DNA of 64,000 bases from Flavobacterium sp. (GCF_027484705.1 NZ_JAIXSL010000012.1:62001-126000), one strand, 5' to 3'. Counted from the first letter of the stretch, positions 43,092 to 52,470 are shown. Translations and numbers: made by a program. Notes: a model not told the origin generated them from the letters alone.

Positions 43092-43997
43092 GTGATTCAA
43101 AAACATATACGAAAAAATATCGCTATGGGTTCTCAGGAAGTAATAACAATTGAAGAAGATTTTACCCTAATCCGTTTTCAAAATGACGATGAGGAAGTTT
43201 TTACCGCGGAAAGGCAGATAAAACAAGGGCTGATCCAATTTCATTTTGGCATCAAGGGCAAGGCTAAATTTATATTTAATCAGGGTTCGTACGCCTTAGA
43301 TTTGAAAGAAGAAAAAGCTTTGCTACTCTACAATCCGCAAAAAGAACTGCCTTTGCATCTTGAAATGGCGCCGCATTCGTGGGTGATTTCGGTGATTGTT
43401 TCGATTAAAAAGTTCCATGCCTTGTTTTCCGACGAAGCGAATTATATTCCGTTTCTGACGATTGAAAATAAGGATAAGAAATATTACAGCGAAACCGATA
43501 TCAGCCCGTCGATGGCGATCGTGCTGAGCCAACTTTTCCATTACAACCTGCATCCGTCGATTAAGAATTTATACTATAAAGGTAAAGGGTACGAATTGCT
43601 GAGCCTTTATTTCAACCGTTCCGAAGATCCCGATGCCGAGCAATGCCCGTTTCTGGTGGATGAAGAAAACGTCATGAAAATCCGCAAAGCAAAAGATATC
43701 GTGATTGCCAATATGGCCGAACCTCCGGGTTTGCAGGAACTCGCAGACCAAGTCGGGCTCAATCTCAAAAAACTCAAAATGGGTTTCAAACAGATTTATG
43801 GCGATACGGTCTACGGATTTCTGTTCGACTACAAAATGGATTTCGCGCGCCGGTTGTTAGACAGCGGTTCGTATAACGTTAATGAAGTCGGACTTAGAAT
43901 CGGTTACAGTACCGGAAGCCATTTCATTGCCGCCTTCAAAAAGAAATTTGCCACGACACCTAAAAAATACCTGATGTCGATTAACCCAAACACATAA
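43092..43997 (+). CDS. AraC-family transcriptional regulator
   Basis: 301 residues if the GTG at 43092 is used; ATG 43125 (MGSQEVITIEEDFTLIRFQN) is an alternative. The N-terminal 190 residues are a cupin-like sensor domain. The C-terminal 100 hold two helix-turn-helix units: GLQELADQVGLNLKKLKMGFKQIYGD and VNEVGLRIGYSTGSHFIAAFKKKFATTPKKYL, as in AraC/PchR regulators. Several PchR-type relatives sense siderophores or heme. Being divergent from hemA and upstream of hemH and hemJ, it is a good candidate controller of heme synthesis; the ligand is unknown. Confidence 0.92.
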   Translation: MIQKHIRKNIAMGSQEVITIEEDFTLIRFQNDDEEVFTAERQIKQGLIQFHFGIKGKAKFIFNQGSYALDLKEEKALLLYNPQKELPLHLEMAPHSWVISVIVSIKKFHALFSDEANYIPFLTIENKDKKYYSETDISPSMAIVLSQLFHYNLHPSIKNLYYKGKGYELLSLYFNRSEDPDAEQCPFLVDEENVMKIRKAKDIVIANMAEPPGLQELADQVGLNLKKLKMGFKQIYGDTVYGFLFDYKMDFARRLLDSGSYNVNEVGLRIGYSTGSHFIAAFKKKFATTPKKYLMSINPNT

Positions 43998-44085
43998 ATC
44001 AAAGTTCAACAATTGCCAAAAAGTGACACTTCATCATTTGAACAAAAGAAGTTGTTTACTTTTATCGAAATTAAAAAAAGCCAAA

Positions 44086-45099
44086 ATGAAAGGAGTTTTA
44101 TTAGTCAATCTGGGTTCGCCCGAAAGCCCGACCGCCAAGGATGTCAAGCCTTATTTAGATGAATTTTTAATGGACAAATACGTCATCGATGTGCCGTTCT
44201 TATTGCGCGCTTTGCTAGTTCGCGGCATCATTTTGCAGACACGTCCTAAAAAATCTGCAGCAGCTTATGCTAAAATTTGGTGGGAAGAAGGTTCTCCGTT
44301 GGTCGTGATTTCTGAAAGAATGACCAAAAAAGTGCGCAACCAAGTTGGTGTTCCGGTAGCTTTGGCGATGCGCTATGGCAAAATGTCGATCTTAAAAGGG
44401 TTGCAGGAATTAAAAGACAAAGGCGTCGATGAAGTGATGCTTTTTCCGCTATATCCTCAACATGCGATGGCCTCAACGACCACTATTTTAGTATTAGCAG
44501 AGGAATTGCGTCAGCAGCATTTTCCTGAAATGAAATTCACCATTGTACCCGCTTTCTACAACAAACCTGACTACATTAAAGCATTGGCGAATTCCATCAA
44601 AAAACATCTCGATACTTTCGAATACGATCATTTGTTGTTTTCCTACCACGGCATTCCCAAACGGCATATTCGCAAAACCGATATTACGAAATCGCATTGT
44701 AAAATAGATGGTTCGTGTTGCAATACGCCTTCACCGGCACATGAGTTTTGTTACCGTCATCAATGCTATGAAACCACCAAACAAGTAGTCGCATATTTAG
44801 GTATTCCAGAAGGGAAATACAGCCAAACTTTTCAATCGCGGTTGGCAGGTGACAAATGGTTGACACCCTATACGGATGTCGAAGTTAACAAAATGCCCGA
44901 AAAAGGAATTAAGAAGTTAGCCGTTGTAACACCCGCTTTTGTTTCCGATTGCCTCGAAACTTTAGAAGAAATCGCCATGGAAGCCAACCATCAATTTAAA
45001 GAACATGGTGGTGAGGAATTTATGGCTATTCCGTGTATGAATGATGGTGACGAATGGTGCGCTACTGTGAGCCATTGGATTAATGATTGGGCAAAATAA
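44086..45099 (+). CDS. hemH: Ferrochelatase
   Basis: 337 residues from ATG 44086 (MKGVLLVNLGSPESPTAKDVK); the frame extends upstream without conserved sequence. LFSYHGIPKRHIRKTD carries the catalytic His, and TPAFVSDCLETLEEI with the Glu and EFMAIPCMNDGDEWC complete the active site. It inserts Fe2+ into protoporphyrin IX, the last step of protoporphyrin-dependent heme synthesis. A CCN-type cluster is possible (HCKIDGSCCNTPSPAHEFC, about 205-222), seen in some ferrochelatases, but an Fe-S cluster is not proven. Confidence 0.96.
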   Translation: MKGVLLVNLGSPESPTAKDVKPYLDEFLMDKYVIDVPFLLRALLVRGIILQTRPKKSAAAYAKIWWEEGSPLVVISERMTKKVRNQVGVPVALAMRYGKMSILKGLQELKDKGVDEVMLFPLYPQHAMASTTTILVLAEELRQQHFPEMKFTIVPAFYNKPDYIKALANSIKKHLDTFEYDHLLFSYHGIPKRHIRKTDITKSHCKIDGSCCNTPSPAHEFCYRHQCYETTKQVVAYLGIPEGKYSQTFQSRLAGDKWLTPYTDVEVNKMPEKGIKKLAVVTPAFVSDCLETLEEIAMEANHQFKEHGGEEFMAIPCMNDGDEWCATVSHWINDWAK

Positions 45100-45171
45100 A
45101 TTGCTGTAACGAATTCTCGGATGATTATTTATTACTTTTAAAAAAAATTCAGGAACGCGTCAATCAATCAA

Positions 45172-45726
45172 ATGGAACTATACAACTACCTCAAATCGCT
45201 GCATTTAATCTTCGTCATTACTTGGTTTGCGGGCTTGTTCTACATCGTGCGGTTGTTTGTATACCAGATTGAAGCTTCCGAAAAACCATCGCCGGAAAAG
45301 GAGATCCTGCAAAAGCAATACAAAATCATGACGTACCGCCTGTGGTATATCATCACTTGGCCGTCGGCGGTTTTGGCGAGTTTCTTTGCGTTCTGGATGC
45401 TGTTTTTCACGGATTTGGGTAACGCCTGGTTGCAGATGCCTTGGATGCATGTCAAGTTGGGATTTGTATTCCTTTTGTATTTATACCACGGCAAATGCCA
45501 TCAGATTTATTTGCAGTTGCAGCGCGATGAAGTGAAACACAGCTCGAATTTTATGCGGTTGTGGAATGAAGGCGCTACGATCATTTTGTTCGCCGTCGTT
45601 TTTTTAGTGATCTTAAAAAATGCTGTCAACTGGATTTATGGTGTTCTCGGAATCATTTTATTTTCCGTATTGATCATGCTCGGGTTCCGTTTTTATAAGA
45701 AAATCCGCGAACGCAATCCATCTTAA
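45172..45726 (+). CDS. hemJ: HemJ-type protoporphyrinogen IX oxidase
   Basis: 184 residues, five or so hydrophobic helices. LKSLHLIFVITWFAGLFYIV and the following RLFVYQIEASEK are the HemJ/UPF0093 signature with the conserved His and Arg; RLWYIITWPSAVLASFF, MPWMHVKLGFVFLLYLYHGK (the conserved Lys/His region) and the C-terminal helices follow. It oxidises protoporphyrinogen IX in the inner membrane, probably with a b-type heme. It fills the step that hemG or hemY would do and lies two genes from the hemA promoter, behind hemH. Automated tools often label this family 'CopD'. Confidence 0.88.
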   Translation: MELYNYLKSLHLIFVITWFAGLFYIVRLFVYQIEASEKPSPEKEILQKQYKIMTYRLWYIITWPSAVLASFFAFWMLFFTDLGNAWLQMPWMHVKLGFVFLLYLYHGKCHQIYLQLQRDEVKHSSNFMRLWNEGATIILFAVVFLVILKNAVNWIYGVLGIILFSVLIMLGFRFYKKIRERNPS

Positions 45727-45728
45727 AT

Positions 45729-47201
45729 ATGGCCGCCAAATTCAAAATGTCGATGCTTTCACTGCGGATCAGGATTTTCCTGTCGATGATTGTGTTGATT
45801 TTGATCGCGTCGATTTTGATGGCTTCGATTTCGATCATTCAGTTTAAGAACGAGGCGAAGGATTACCACCAGGAACGGCTTGAACGCAAGGAAAGTGCGA
45901 TTAAGGAACACATTCAATACGTACTTTCGACGACGACTTATCCTTTGACTTCACGGAATCTGGGATTGATTTTCAAGGATAAAATTCATGAATTGGCCCA
46001 AATCCACAACCTTGAAATCAACATCTACAGTCTCGATGGGAAATTGCTCAAATCTTCCAAAGCATCATTTTCAATTGATACTTTATCGCCGCCGATTCCA
46101 AAATACATTCTCAAACTCGTGCAATCTTCCATTGAGAAACGCTACGTCGACATCAAAAATATTGACGGCGTCAGGAACCGTTCTTCGTACAGCCAGATCA
46201 AAGACGAGAAATTCAAACCGCTCGGAATTCTCAATTTACCTTATGTGGAAGACGATGGTTTCTATGAAAAAGAATTGCAAAATTTCCTAATTCGATTGGG
46301 TCAAGTTTATGCTTTCATGCTTGTGATTGCCTTTGCTTTGGCGTATTTCCTTTCAACTTACATCACGCAATCGCTCAAAACCATTTCGGACCGTTTGAGT
46401 GAAACGAGTCTGAATCAAAAGAACAAAAAAATCGTGCTTGAAGCCAACAGCAAGGAAATCAATTTGCTGATTAAAGCGTATAACGGCATGGTCGACGAAC
46501 TCGAGAAAAGTGCCGTGAAATTAGCCCAAAGCGAACGTGAGGAAGCCTGGCGGGAAATGGCGAAACAAGTCGCACACGAAATCAAAAATCCGCTGACGCC
46601 GATGCGTTTGACCGTGCAGAGTTTCGAGCGGAAATTCGATGCGAACGATCCGGAACTCAAACAGAAACTCAAAGATTATTCAGAAACATTGATACAACAA
46701 ATAGATACGATGAGCGCCGTGGCTTCGGCGTTTTCAAACTTCGCTTCGATGCCGGCACAGCAGAACGAAACGCTTAATGTGGTTGAGGTTGTAGAGTTGG
46801 CGCTCGATATTTTTAATGAAGATTACCTCGTTTTTGAAAGCGAAGAAAAGGAAATCATCTCCAAAATGGACCGCACGCAATTGATCCGGATTATCACCAA
46901 TTTAGTCAAAAATGCCATCCAGTCGATTCCGGAACATCAGGATTACAAATCGGTTTTAGTGTCTGTCAGAAGGCATCCGAATGAGGTTATTATTCTCGTG
47001 AAAGACAACGGAACCGGCATTGAGGAGCAATATCTGAGCAAAATCTTCGAACCTAAATTTACGACCAAAAACAGTGGCATGGGCTTGGGCTTGGGAATTA
47101 TCAAAAATATCATCGAAAATTATAAAGGAACAATTACATTTGAAACCGAACTTGGGAAAGGCACGACTTTTATGGTAGCGCTTCCCTTAATACATTCTTA
47201 A
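45729..47201 (+). CDS. NtrY-like sensor histidine kinase
   Basis: 490 residues. Two transmembrane helices (about 13-35 and 192-212) bracket a periplasmic sensor domain; a HAMP linker follows. The H-box HEIKNPLTPMRL (His283) is the NtrB/NtrY type, with NLVKNAIQSIPEH (N), VKDNGTGIEEQY (G1), FEPKFTTKNSGMGLGLGI (F and G2). No response regulator is next to it, so it is an orphan kinase here. It begins 2 bp after hemJ and is probably co-transcribed with it; a heme- or redox-related signal is possible. Confidence 0.92.
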   Translation: MAAKFKMSMLSLRIRIFLSMIVLILIASILMASISIIQFKNEAKDYHQERLERKESAIKEHIQYVLSTTTYPLTSRNLGLIFKDKIHELAQIHNLEINIYSLDGKLLKSSKASFSIDTLSPPIPKYILKLVQSSIEKRYVDIKNIDGVRNRSSYSQIKDEKFKPLGILNLPYVEDDGFYEKELQNFLIRLGQVYAFMLVIAFALAYFLSTYITQSLKTISDRLSETSLNQKNKKIVLEANSKEINLLIKAYNGMVDELEKSAVKLAQSEREEAWREMAKQVAHEIKNPLTPMRLTVQSFERKFDANDPELKQKLKDYSETLIQQIDTMSAVASAFSNFASMPAQQNETLNVVEVVELALDIFNEDYLVFESEEKEIISKMDRTQLIRIITNLVKNAIQSIPEHQDYKSVLVSVRRHPNEVIILVKDNGTGIEEQYLSKIFEPKFTTKNSGMGLGLGIIKNIIENYKGTITFETELGKGTTFMVALPLIHS

Positions 47202-47204
47202 ATC

Positions 47205-47987
47205 ATGACTTACGAAAACATACTCATCAGCAGCGAAAACCAAATCGCAACAGTAACGATTAATCGTCCGACCAAACTCAACGCGCTCAATGTGGCGACC
47301 ATACAGGAATTGCATCACGTTTTCAATACCTTAGAATTAAATCCGGAAATCAGGGTCATCATCCTGACCGGAACAGGAGAAAAAGCGTTTGTAGCGGGAG
47401 CCGATATCGCCGAATTTGCTCATTTTTCTGTAGAGGAAGGCGCGCACTTAGCCGCGAGCGGACAGGAATTGCTGTTCGATTTTGTGGAGAAACTCAAAAC
47501 ACCGGTAATCGCCGCCGTCAACGGATTTGCTTTAGGCGGCGGACTCGAACTTGCGATGGCCTGTCATTTCAGGATTGCCTCGGACAACGCCAAAATGGGA
47601 TTGCCTGAAGTATCGCTTGGCGTCATTCCTGGTTATGGCGGAACTCAGCGTTTGCCACAACTCGTCGGAAAAGGCCGCGCCATGGAAATGATTATGACCG
47701 CAGGAATGATTTCGGCAGAAGATGCTTACCGCGTCGGATTGGTGAATCACGTCGTGCCGCAAGCCGAGCTTCTGGAGTTCTGTAACGGCATTGCTGCTAA
47801 AATTTTAAAAAATTCTCCCGTAGCCATTGGACAAGCCATCAAAGCTGTGAACGCCAATTTTAAGGAAGGCGTCAATGGTTTTGAGACCGAAATCAAAGCG
47901 TTCGGAAAATGCTTCGGCACGGCAGATTTTAAAGAAGGCACTTCCGCATTTCTCGAAAAACGAAAGGCGGATTTTAAAGGAAACTAG
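47205..47987 (+). CDS. Enoyl-CoA hydratase
   Basis: 260 residues. The crotonase fold motifs are KAFVAGADIAEFAH (first oxyanion-hole strand), VNGFALGGGLELAMACHFRIAS, and MGLPEVSLGVIPGYGGTQRLP with the catalytic Glu in PEVSLG. It hydrates trans-2-enoyl-CoA in beta-oxidation or amino-acid breakdown; most similar in pattern to 3-hydroxybutyryl-CoA dehydratases. It is 3 bp behind the kinase gene. Confidence 0.95.
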   Translation: MTYENILISSENQIATVTINRPTKLNALNVATIQELHHVFNTLELNPEIRVIILTGTGEKAFVAGADIAEFAHFSVEEGAHLAASGQELLFDFVEKLKTPVIAAVNGFALGGGLELAMACHFRIASDNAKMGLPEVSLGVIPGYGGTQRLPQLVGKGRAMEMIMTAGMISAEDAYRVGLVNHVVPQAELLEFCNGIAAKILKNSPVAIGQAIKAVNANFKEGVNGFETEIKAFGKCFGTADFKEGTSAFLEKRKADFKGN

Positions 47988-48010
47988 TTCAACCAAACCC
48001 TTATAACAAA

Positions 48011-49570
48011 ATGAAAAAAACTATCGCTTACGCATTATTCGCCTTGAGTTCTATTTTCACTTACGCGCAGGACATTCCCACCACTATCGTCAAAAGCGAT
48101 ATTTTTAAAGATGAATACAAATATTCTCAGATCACCAACGTCACCGAAGATGGCAGTGGTGGCGTACTTGTCGTCAGGTCTTATGTCGGCGGATTGTTCT
48201 CCTCGGCCCGCGGTTATTATTTTGAGCACTATGATTCGAAATTGAAACTCATCAAGGAATACGAATACGAATTGAAATATTCCGATTATGAAAAACAAAG
48301 TTCCGTTTTGGGCGTCATTACAGACGATACTCAAGTGCACATGATTGATTTTCTTTACAACCGCAACGAAAAAGCCTACATCTGTTCTTCGCTGACGGCC
48401 AACATCAAGGATTTTAATTTCACCAAGAAAGAATTGTTCCGTGTAAAAAGCGACGAGATCAAACAATTTACCTTTGCCGTAACCGGAGCGGCTTTCGACA
48501 GTGATTCGGGAGCGAGTATGATTGTTAATGAAGACAAAAATGCTTTTGCTGTGACCGTCGATATTAAAGACAGGCTTGCTGAAACGCACAAACTGTTCTT
48601 GTACGACAACAAACTCAACAAGAAAATCGACCACACGTTCAAACGCGAGATTAAAGACAGAAAATTCAGGTACGAAAACATCGATGTGTCTAAAGACGGC
48701 AACACCTTATACCTTTTAGGGAAAGTGTATACTGATGAAAAGAAAAGCAAAAAAGACGGTGGGAAATACCAGTTTGAATTGACGCGCGTCACCAATGACA
48801 GCGAGCAGACTCAGGCTTTTGATACCGAAGAACACTACGCAAGATCGCTTAAAACGATCATCTTTCAGGACCGTCTGGCTTGCGTGGGATTTTATTCTGA
48901 CAGAAAAGACAACCGTTATAAAGGTATCTGTTATTTCGAAATGGATCCGACAACCCTGGCCGTCAGAAAAAGCAAATTCAATCCGTTTACCGAGCAGTTC
49001 ATGATCGACAAATACGGAAAAGACAAAGACAAAGAACTTAAAAACCTATCGTTCAGAAAAATGCTGATCAAGAAAGATGGCGAGATTGTCCTCAATGCGG
49101 AAGAATTTTATATGACCACACAGACCACAAGCACGGGTAATGGCGGAATGACGACAAGAACGATCTACCATTATGATGACATCGTGAGCGCGAAACTGAA
49201 CCAGTCCGGAGATATCGTCTGGGCGAGAAACATCAACAAACGCCAGCAAACCGCCGGAGACGAATCGTATATTTCGTACACTTCGACTTTGAAAGGGAAT
49301 GACACTTATTTCTTCATCAACACCGGGGAAAAAGTAAAGAAACTCAGAAACGACCGCATCCAATTCGGACAAACCAGCACGAAACGTTCTAATTTGAATG
49401 TCATCCGTGTCAATGAAAACGGCGATTTCGACTATAAAGAAATCTTAGACGACAAAGACAACGACGTGCCGTTTATGGTTTCCACAGGCGCGATTATGAC
49501 CGACGAGCCTTCCGTCTATTTTATGGGTCGCAAAGGCAAGAAAAAACAATTGTTGAAAGTCACGTTATAA
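48011..49570 (+). CDS. Secreted conserved hypothetical protein, beta-propeller-like
   Basis: 519 residues with a signal peptide (MKKTIAYALFALSSIFTYAQ). The rest is strand-rich with recurrent blocks such as SKDGNTLYLLGKVYTDEKK, RLACVGFYSDRKDNRYKGIC and KLNQSGDIVWARNINKRQ, which read like propeller blades. No sorting domain, lipobox or catalytic motif is seen. I do not recognise the function; an exported or periplasmic protein is likely. A terminator follows. Confidence 0.75.
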   Translation: MKKTIAYALFALSSIFTYAQDIPTTIVKSDIFKDEYKYSQITNVTEDGSGGVLVVRSYVGGLFSSARGYYFEHYDSKLKLIKEYEYELKYSDYEKQSSVLGVITDDTQVHMIDFLYNRNEKAYICSSLTANIKDFNFTKKELFRVKSDEIKQFTFAVTGAAFDSDSGASMIVNEDKNAFAVTVDIKDRLAETHKLFLYDNKLNKKIDHTFKREIKDRKFRYENIDVSKDGNTLYLLGKVYTDEKKSKKDGGKYQFELTRVTNDSEQTQAFDTEEHYARSLKTIIFQDRLACVGFYSDRKDNRYKGICYFEMDPTTLAVRKSKFNPFTEQFMIDKYGKDKDKELKNLSFRKMLIKKDGEIVLNAEEFYMTTQTTSTGNGGMTTRTIYHYDDIVSAKLNQSGDIVWARNINKRQQTAGDESYISYTSTLKGNDTYFFINTGEKVKKLRNDRIQFGQTSTKRSNLNVIRVNENGDFDYKEILDDKDNDVPFMVSTGAIMTDEPSVYFMGRKGKKKQLLKVTL

Positions 49571-49576
49571 AAACAG

Positions 49577-49607
49577 AAAGAGCACTTCACGGCGCTCTTT
49601 TTTTATT
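49577..49607. terminator. Intrinsic terminator
   Basis: AAAGAGC (49577-49583) pairs with GCTCTTT (49594-49600) around a 10-nt loop and is followed by Ts. It lies between converging genes and overlaps the end of the HD gene. Confidence 0.7.
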
Positions 49608-50256
49608 TCTCACCATCCCATTCAGCGTAGAACTGCGACAGGAATTTTTCCATAAACTGGTGGCGTTCCAGAGCGATTTGCTTTCCGGTTTCGGTATTCA
49701 TTTTATCTTTCAGCAACAACAATTTTTCATAGAAATGATTGATCGTTGGCGCTTCACTCAATTTATATTCTTCCTTGCTCATGTGCAAATTAGGCGCAAT
49801 GGCAGGATTGTATAACGGTCTGTTTTTGAATCCGCCATAGTTGAAAGTTCTGGCAATGCCAATGGCTCCAATCGCGTCCAAACGGTCCGCATCCTGCACG
49901 ATTTCAAGTTCTTTGGAGTGGAATTGCTTCTCGAAATTACCGCCTTTGAAAGATATGTTCTCGATGATGTTCAATACATGAACGATAATCAATTCATCCA
50001 CCTTTTGGCTTTCTAAAAAAGCGCGCGCGGTTTTCGGACCGATGGTTTCGTCACCGCCGTGAAATTTACTATCGGCAATATCATGAAGCAAAGCGCCGAG
50101 TTTAACCACCGTTTCATCGCAGGTTTCCGATTGCGCAATCAACAGCGAATTTTTGTAGACACGTTCGATATGAAACCAATCATGCCCGCCTTCCGCACCA
50201 GCCAATTGTTGTTTTACGAAAGCGATGGTTTTGGAAATTAAATCGGGATGGTTCAT
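49603..50256 (-). CDS. HD-domain phosphohydrolase
   Basis: 217 residues. HDWFHIERVYKN and GALLHDIADSKFHGGDE carry the HD metal ligands, and IVQDADRLDAIGAIGIART supplies the last Asp. This is the single-domain HD family that acts on phosphate esters, often nucleotides. No partner domain or signal peptide is seen; substrate unknown. Confidence 0.9.
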   Translation of the reverse strand: MNHPDLISKTIAFVKQQLAGAEGGHDWFHIERVYKNSLLIAQSETCDETVVKLGALLHDIADSKFHGGDETIGPKTARAFLESQKVDELIIVHVLNIIENISFKGGNFEKQFHSKELEIVQDADRLDAIGAIGIARTFNYGGFKNRPLYNPAIAPNLHMSKEEYKLSEAPTINHFYEKLLLLKDKMNTETGKQIALERHQFMEKFLSQFYAEWDGEK

Positions 50257-50332
50257 GGTTTTGGTTTAAAAAAAATGTTGAACTTCAAAGTATATACTTT
50301 AAAATCCAACATTTATGATTCAATATTGAAAT

Positions 50333-51322
50333 TTATCTTGCGGTAGCCGGCTCAACCCATTTGAAAATAAACGAATCCGGCGGAATCACCATTCTTTCAG
50401 AAACTTTAGCCATTCTCGCTGGAAGTTTCATCAGGTAATCGCGTGCTTTTTCGGCCTCGTCGGTAAGCCCAGTAATTTTGTCGATTTCCCATTTGTCGAT
50501 GAGTTTCTGCATGATTTCGACGTAATCGTTTGCGGTATACACGCCGATGCGTTGCGCAGAGTTCGAGAACTGCTCGAAAGCGGAACTAATCTGTTGCCCG
50601 GATTCTCTTAGGAAACCGGCAGGCATCGTAATTTTATTGCGCATCATATGGTTGAAGGCGAGCATCATTTCACTCGGATCGACTTTAAAAATCTCTGTCA
50701 CAAACTGGCTGTACGCATGGTGGTGGCGCATCTCATCGCCCGCAATCATCTTGCACATTTTCGAGAGTTTGTTGTCGCCATAACTTTTGGCAAGTTGCGA
50801 AACGCGGTTGTGCGAAATGTAAGTTGCCAATTCCTGAAACGAAGTATAGACGAAGTTTTTGTAAGGATCGCGTCCGGTTCCGATGTCAAATCCGTCAGAA
50901 ATTAAGTATTGCGTAGTGATTTCAACCTCGCGCATGTTGACACGGCCAGACAAGTAAAGATATTTGTTGAGGACATCGCCGTGGCGGTTTTCCTCGCCGG
51001 TCCATTGGCGCACCCATTTTGACCAGGCGTTGCGCTCGACGTTATCGACGCCTTCGACATCCATGAGCCAGGATTCGTAGGTTGGCAAAGCTTCTTCGGT
51101 AATCGTGTCGCCGACCATCGCTACCCAAAAATCGTAAGGTAAATCTTTGGCGAGTTCGCGCAATTCTTTGACTTCCTCAAAAAAAGTGTCGCTTTCGGAG
51201 TTCGGCAAAAAATCGGAAGGTTGCCATATTTTTTCAACCGGAATCAGGTACTGGTCCATGAAACCGTCGACTTTATTTTCTAGAAACTGCATGACTTCTA
51301 GACGAATATTCTTTATAGACAT
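50333..51322 (-). CDS. Acyl-ACP desaturase (stearoyl-ACP delta-9 type)
   Basis: 329 residues. Two di-iron ligand motifs are visible: TGEENRHGDVLNKYLY (EENRH, about 109) and AGDEMRHHHAYSQFV (DEMRH, about 194), as in plant-type soluble desaturases. It introduces a double bond into acyl chains while on acyl carrier protein, using O2. It neighbours a PlsC acyltransferase on the same strand (45 bp upstream), giving a lipid-synthesis context. Confidence 0.93.
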   Translation of the reverse strand: MSIKNIRLEVMQFLENKVDGFMDQYLIPVEKIWQPSDFLPNSESDTFFEEVKELRELAKDLPYDFWVAMVGDTITEEALPTYESWLMDVEGVDNVERNAWSKWVRQWTGEENRHGDVLNKYLYLSGRVNMREVEITTQYLISDGFDIGTGRDPYKNFVYTSFQELATYISHNRVSQLAKSYGDNKLSKMCKMIAGDEMRHHHAYSQFVTEIFKVDPSEMMLAFNHMMRNKITMPAGFLRESGQQISSAFEQFSNSAQRIGVYTANDYVEIMQKLIDKWEIDKITGLTDEAEKARDYLMKLPARMAKVSERMVIPPDSFIFKWVEPATAR

Positions 51323-51367
51323 TATTAAAACAGGATTTTAGATTTGGGATTGGAACCTAATCTATAT

Positions 51368-52099
51368 TTATATTATTGAATTTACTATTGATGCTTCTGT
51401 TTTGGCCATCAACTCCTCAAATGAAAAATCTCTGACCGCCATAGGTTTATGGACCGTAAATGTAAGACGATTTCCCAAACCAAACGGAAAAAATCCAAAT
51501 TTTACAAATTTCCACGAATTGTTAATCGTGATCGGAACCACATATGCCGAGGGCGCATATTTACATAATATCTTGAGGCCACTTTGGGCAAATTCTTTGG
51601 GTTGACCCGTTTTGCTTCTTGTTCCTTCGGGGAAAATCACGGCGGAACGTTTGTGCAATTCGATGTATTCACCCAGCTTTTTGATTTCCGGTATAGCTTG
51701 TTTCGGGTCTTTTCTGTCGATGATGGCAGCACCACTTTTACGCAGGTTATAAGAAATGCTCGGAATGCCTTTCGCAAGTTCTTTTTTGCTGACAAATTTT
51801 GGATGAAATTTTCTCAGGAACCAAATGATGCCGATAATGTCATACAAACTTTGATGGTTGGCTACCATAATCAGCGGAACATTTTTGGGAATGGCTTCGC
51901 GATTTTCTATTTTGTAAGTCGTGCCTAAAATATGGGCGATGCGCAACAAACACAAGTTCAGATAATCGACACTTTTCTTGTGCGCTTGGTATCCAAAAAC
52001 AGTAAAGCAAATCCATTGAATCGGATGAAAAACAACCAACAGCAATAAAAACAACAGCATCGCTATTGCAGATATTGGGTATGATATTATTTTTTCCAT
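51368..52099 (-). CDS. plsC: 1-acyl-sn-glycerol-3-phosphate acyltransferase, first copy
   Basis: 243 residues with an N-terminal membrane helix (about 5-25). The acyltransferase motif is NHQSLYD (HX4D), and FPEGTRSKTGQP is motif III. It adds the second acyl chain to lysophosphatidic acid. It is codirectional with the acyl-ACP desaturase behind it. A second PlsC is found on the other side of recA at 53569. Which is the main enzyme is not clear; others of this family act on lyso-ornithine lipids. Confidence 0.92.
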   Translation of the reverse strand: MEKIISYPISAIAMLLFLLLLVVFHPIQWICFTVFGYQAHKKSVDYLNLCLLRIAHILGTTYKIENREAIPKNVPLIMVANHQSLYDIIGIIWFLRKFHPKFVSKKELAKGIPSISYNLRKSGAAIIDRKDPKQAIPEIKKLGEYIELHKRSAVIFPEGTRSKTGQPKEFAQSGLKILCKYAPSAYVVPITINNSWKFVKFGFFPFGLGNRLTFTVHKPMAVRDFSFEELMAKTEASIVNSII

Positions 52100-52289
52100 C
52101 TCAAAAAAATTTGTGTCAAAAGTAAGAAAATAATTTTATTGTTAACGACCACTAAAAACCTTTAGCTTCCAATAAGTTGAATCGCGAGCAGCTGCTATAT
52201 TTTAACAAAACGGGCAGAAAAACTGCAGAAGGTACTTTTTTTTAATCTTTAAGTTTGATAGTAAATAATTGATTTGCTGGGTTAAATTA

Positions 52290-52378
52290 TTTTAGGGCAA
52301 GACACAAACAACCCAATATTTATTTTCCATACCGATTTTTTTCACGCCGTAGACCATTGGGTTGTTTTGCCCATAAAA
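52290..52378 (+). ncRNA. Candidate structured RNA (long imperfect hairpin)
   Basis: TTTTAGGGCA (52290-52299), a 6-nt bulge, and AAACAACCCAAT (52306-52317) pair with ATTGGGTTGTTT (52356-52367), TGCCC (52368-52372) and, after one bulged A, TAAAA (52374-52378): 22 base pairs in three blocks around a 38-nt apical region. The strand is not decided by sequence alone. Its size and shape (long stem, large bubble) recall 6S-type RNAs, which are known in Flavobacteria, but I cannot confirm the family. It could also be part of the recA leader. Confidence 0.35.
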
Positions 52379-52470
52379 CGCAAGGAGTAATGGCTCAACC
52401 GTCGGGAAAAATAGCGTCATAAAAGGTTGTTTTTAAACGAGAAAAAATGCTCATAACATTTTGTGAATCG

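Noticed and set aside
45172..45726. CopD copper-resistance protein
   Set aside because: The helix pattern and LHLIFVITWFAGLFYIV motif fit HemJ, and the neighbour is hemH.
52187..52196. Perfect 10-bp palindrome AGCAGCTGCT as an operator
   Set aside because: It is isolated, short and has no second copy; chance is a sufficient explanation.
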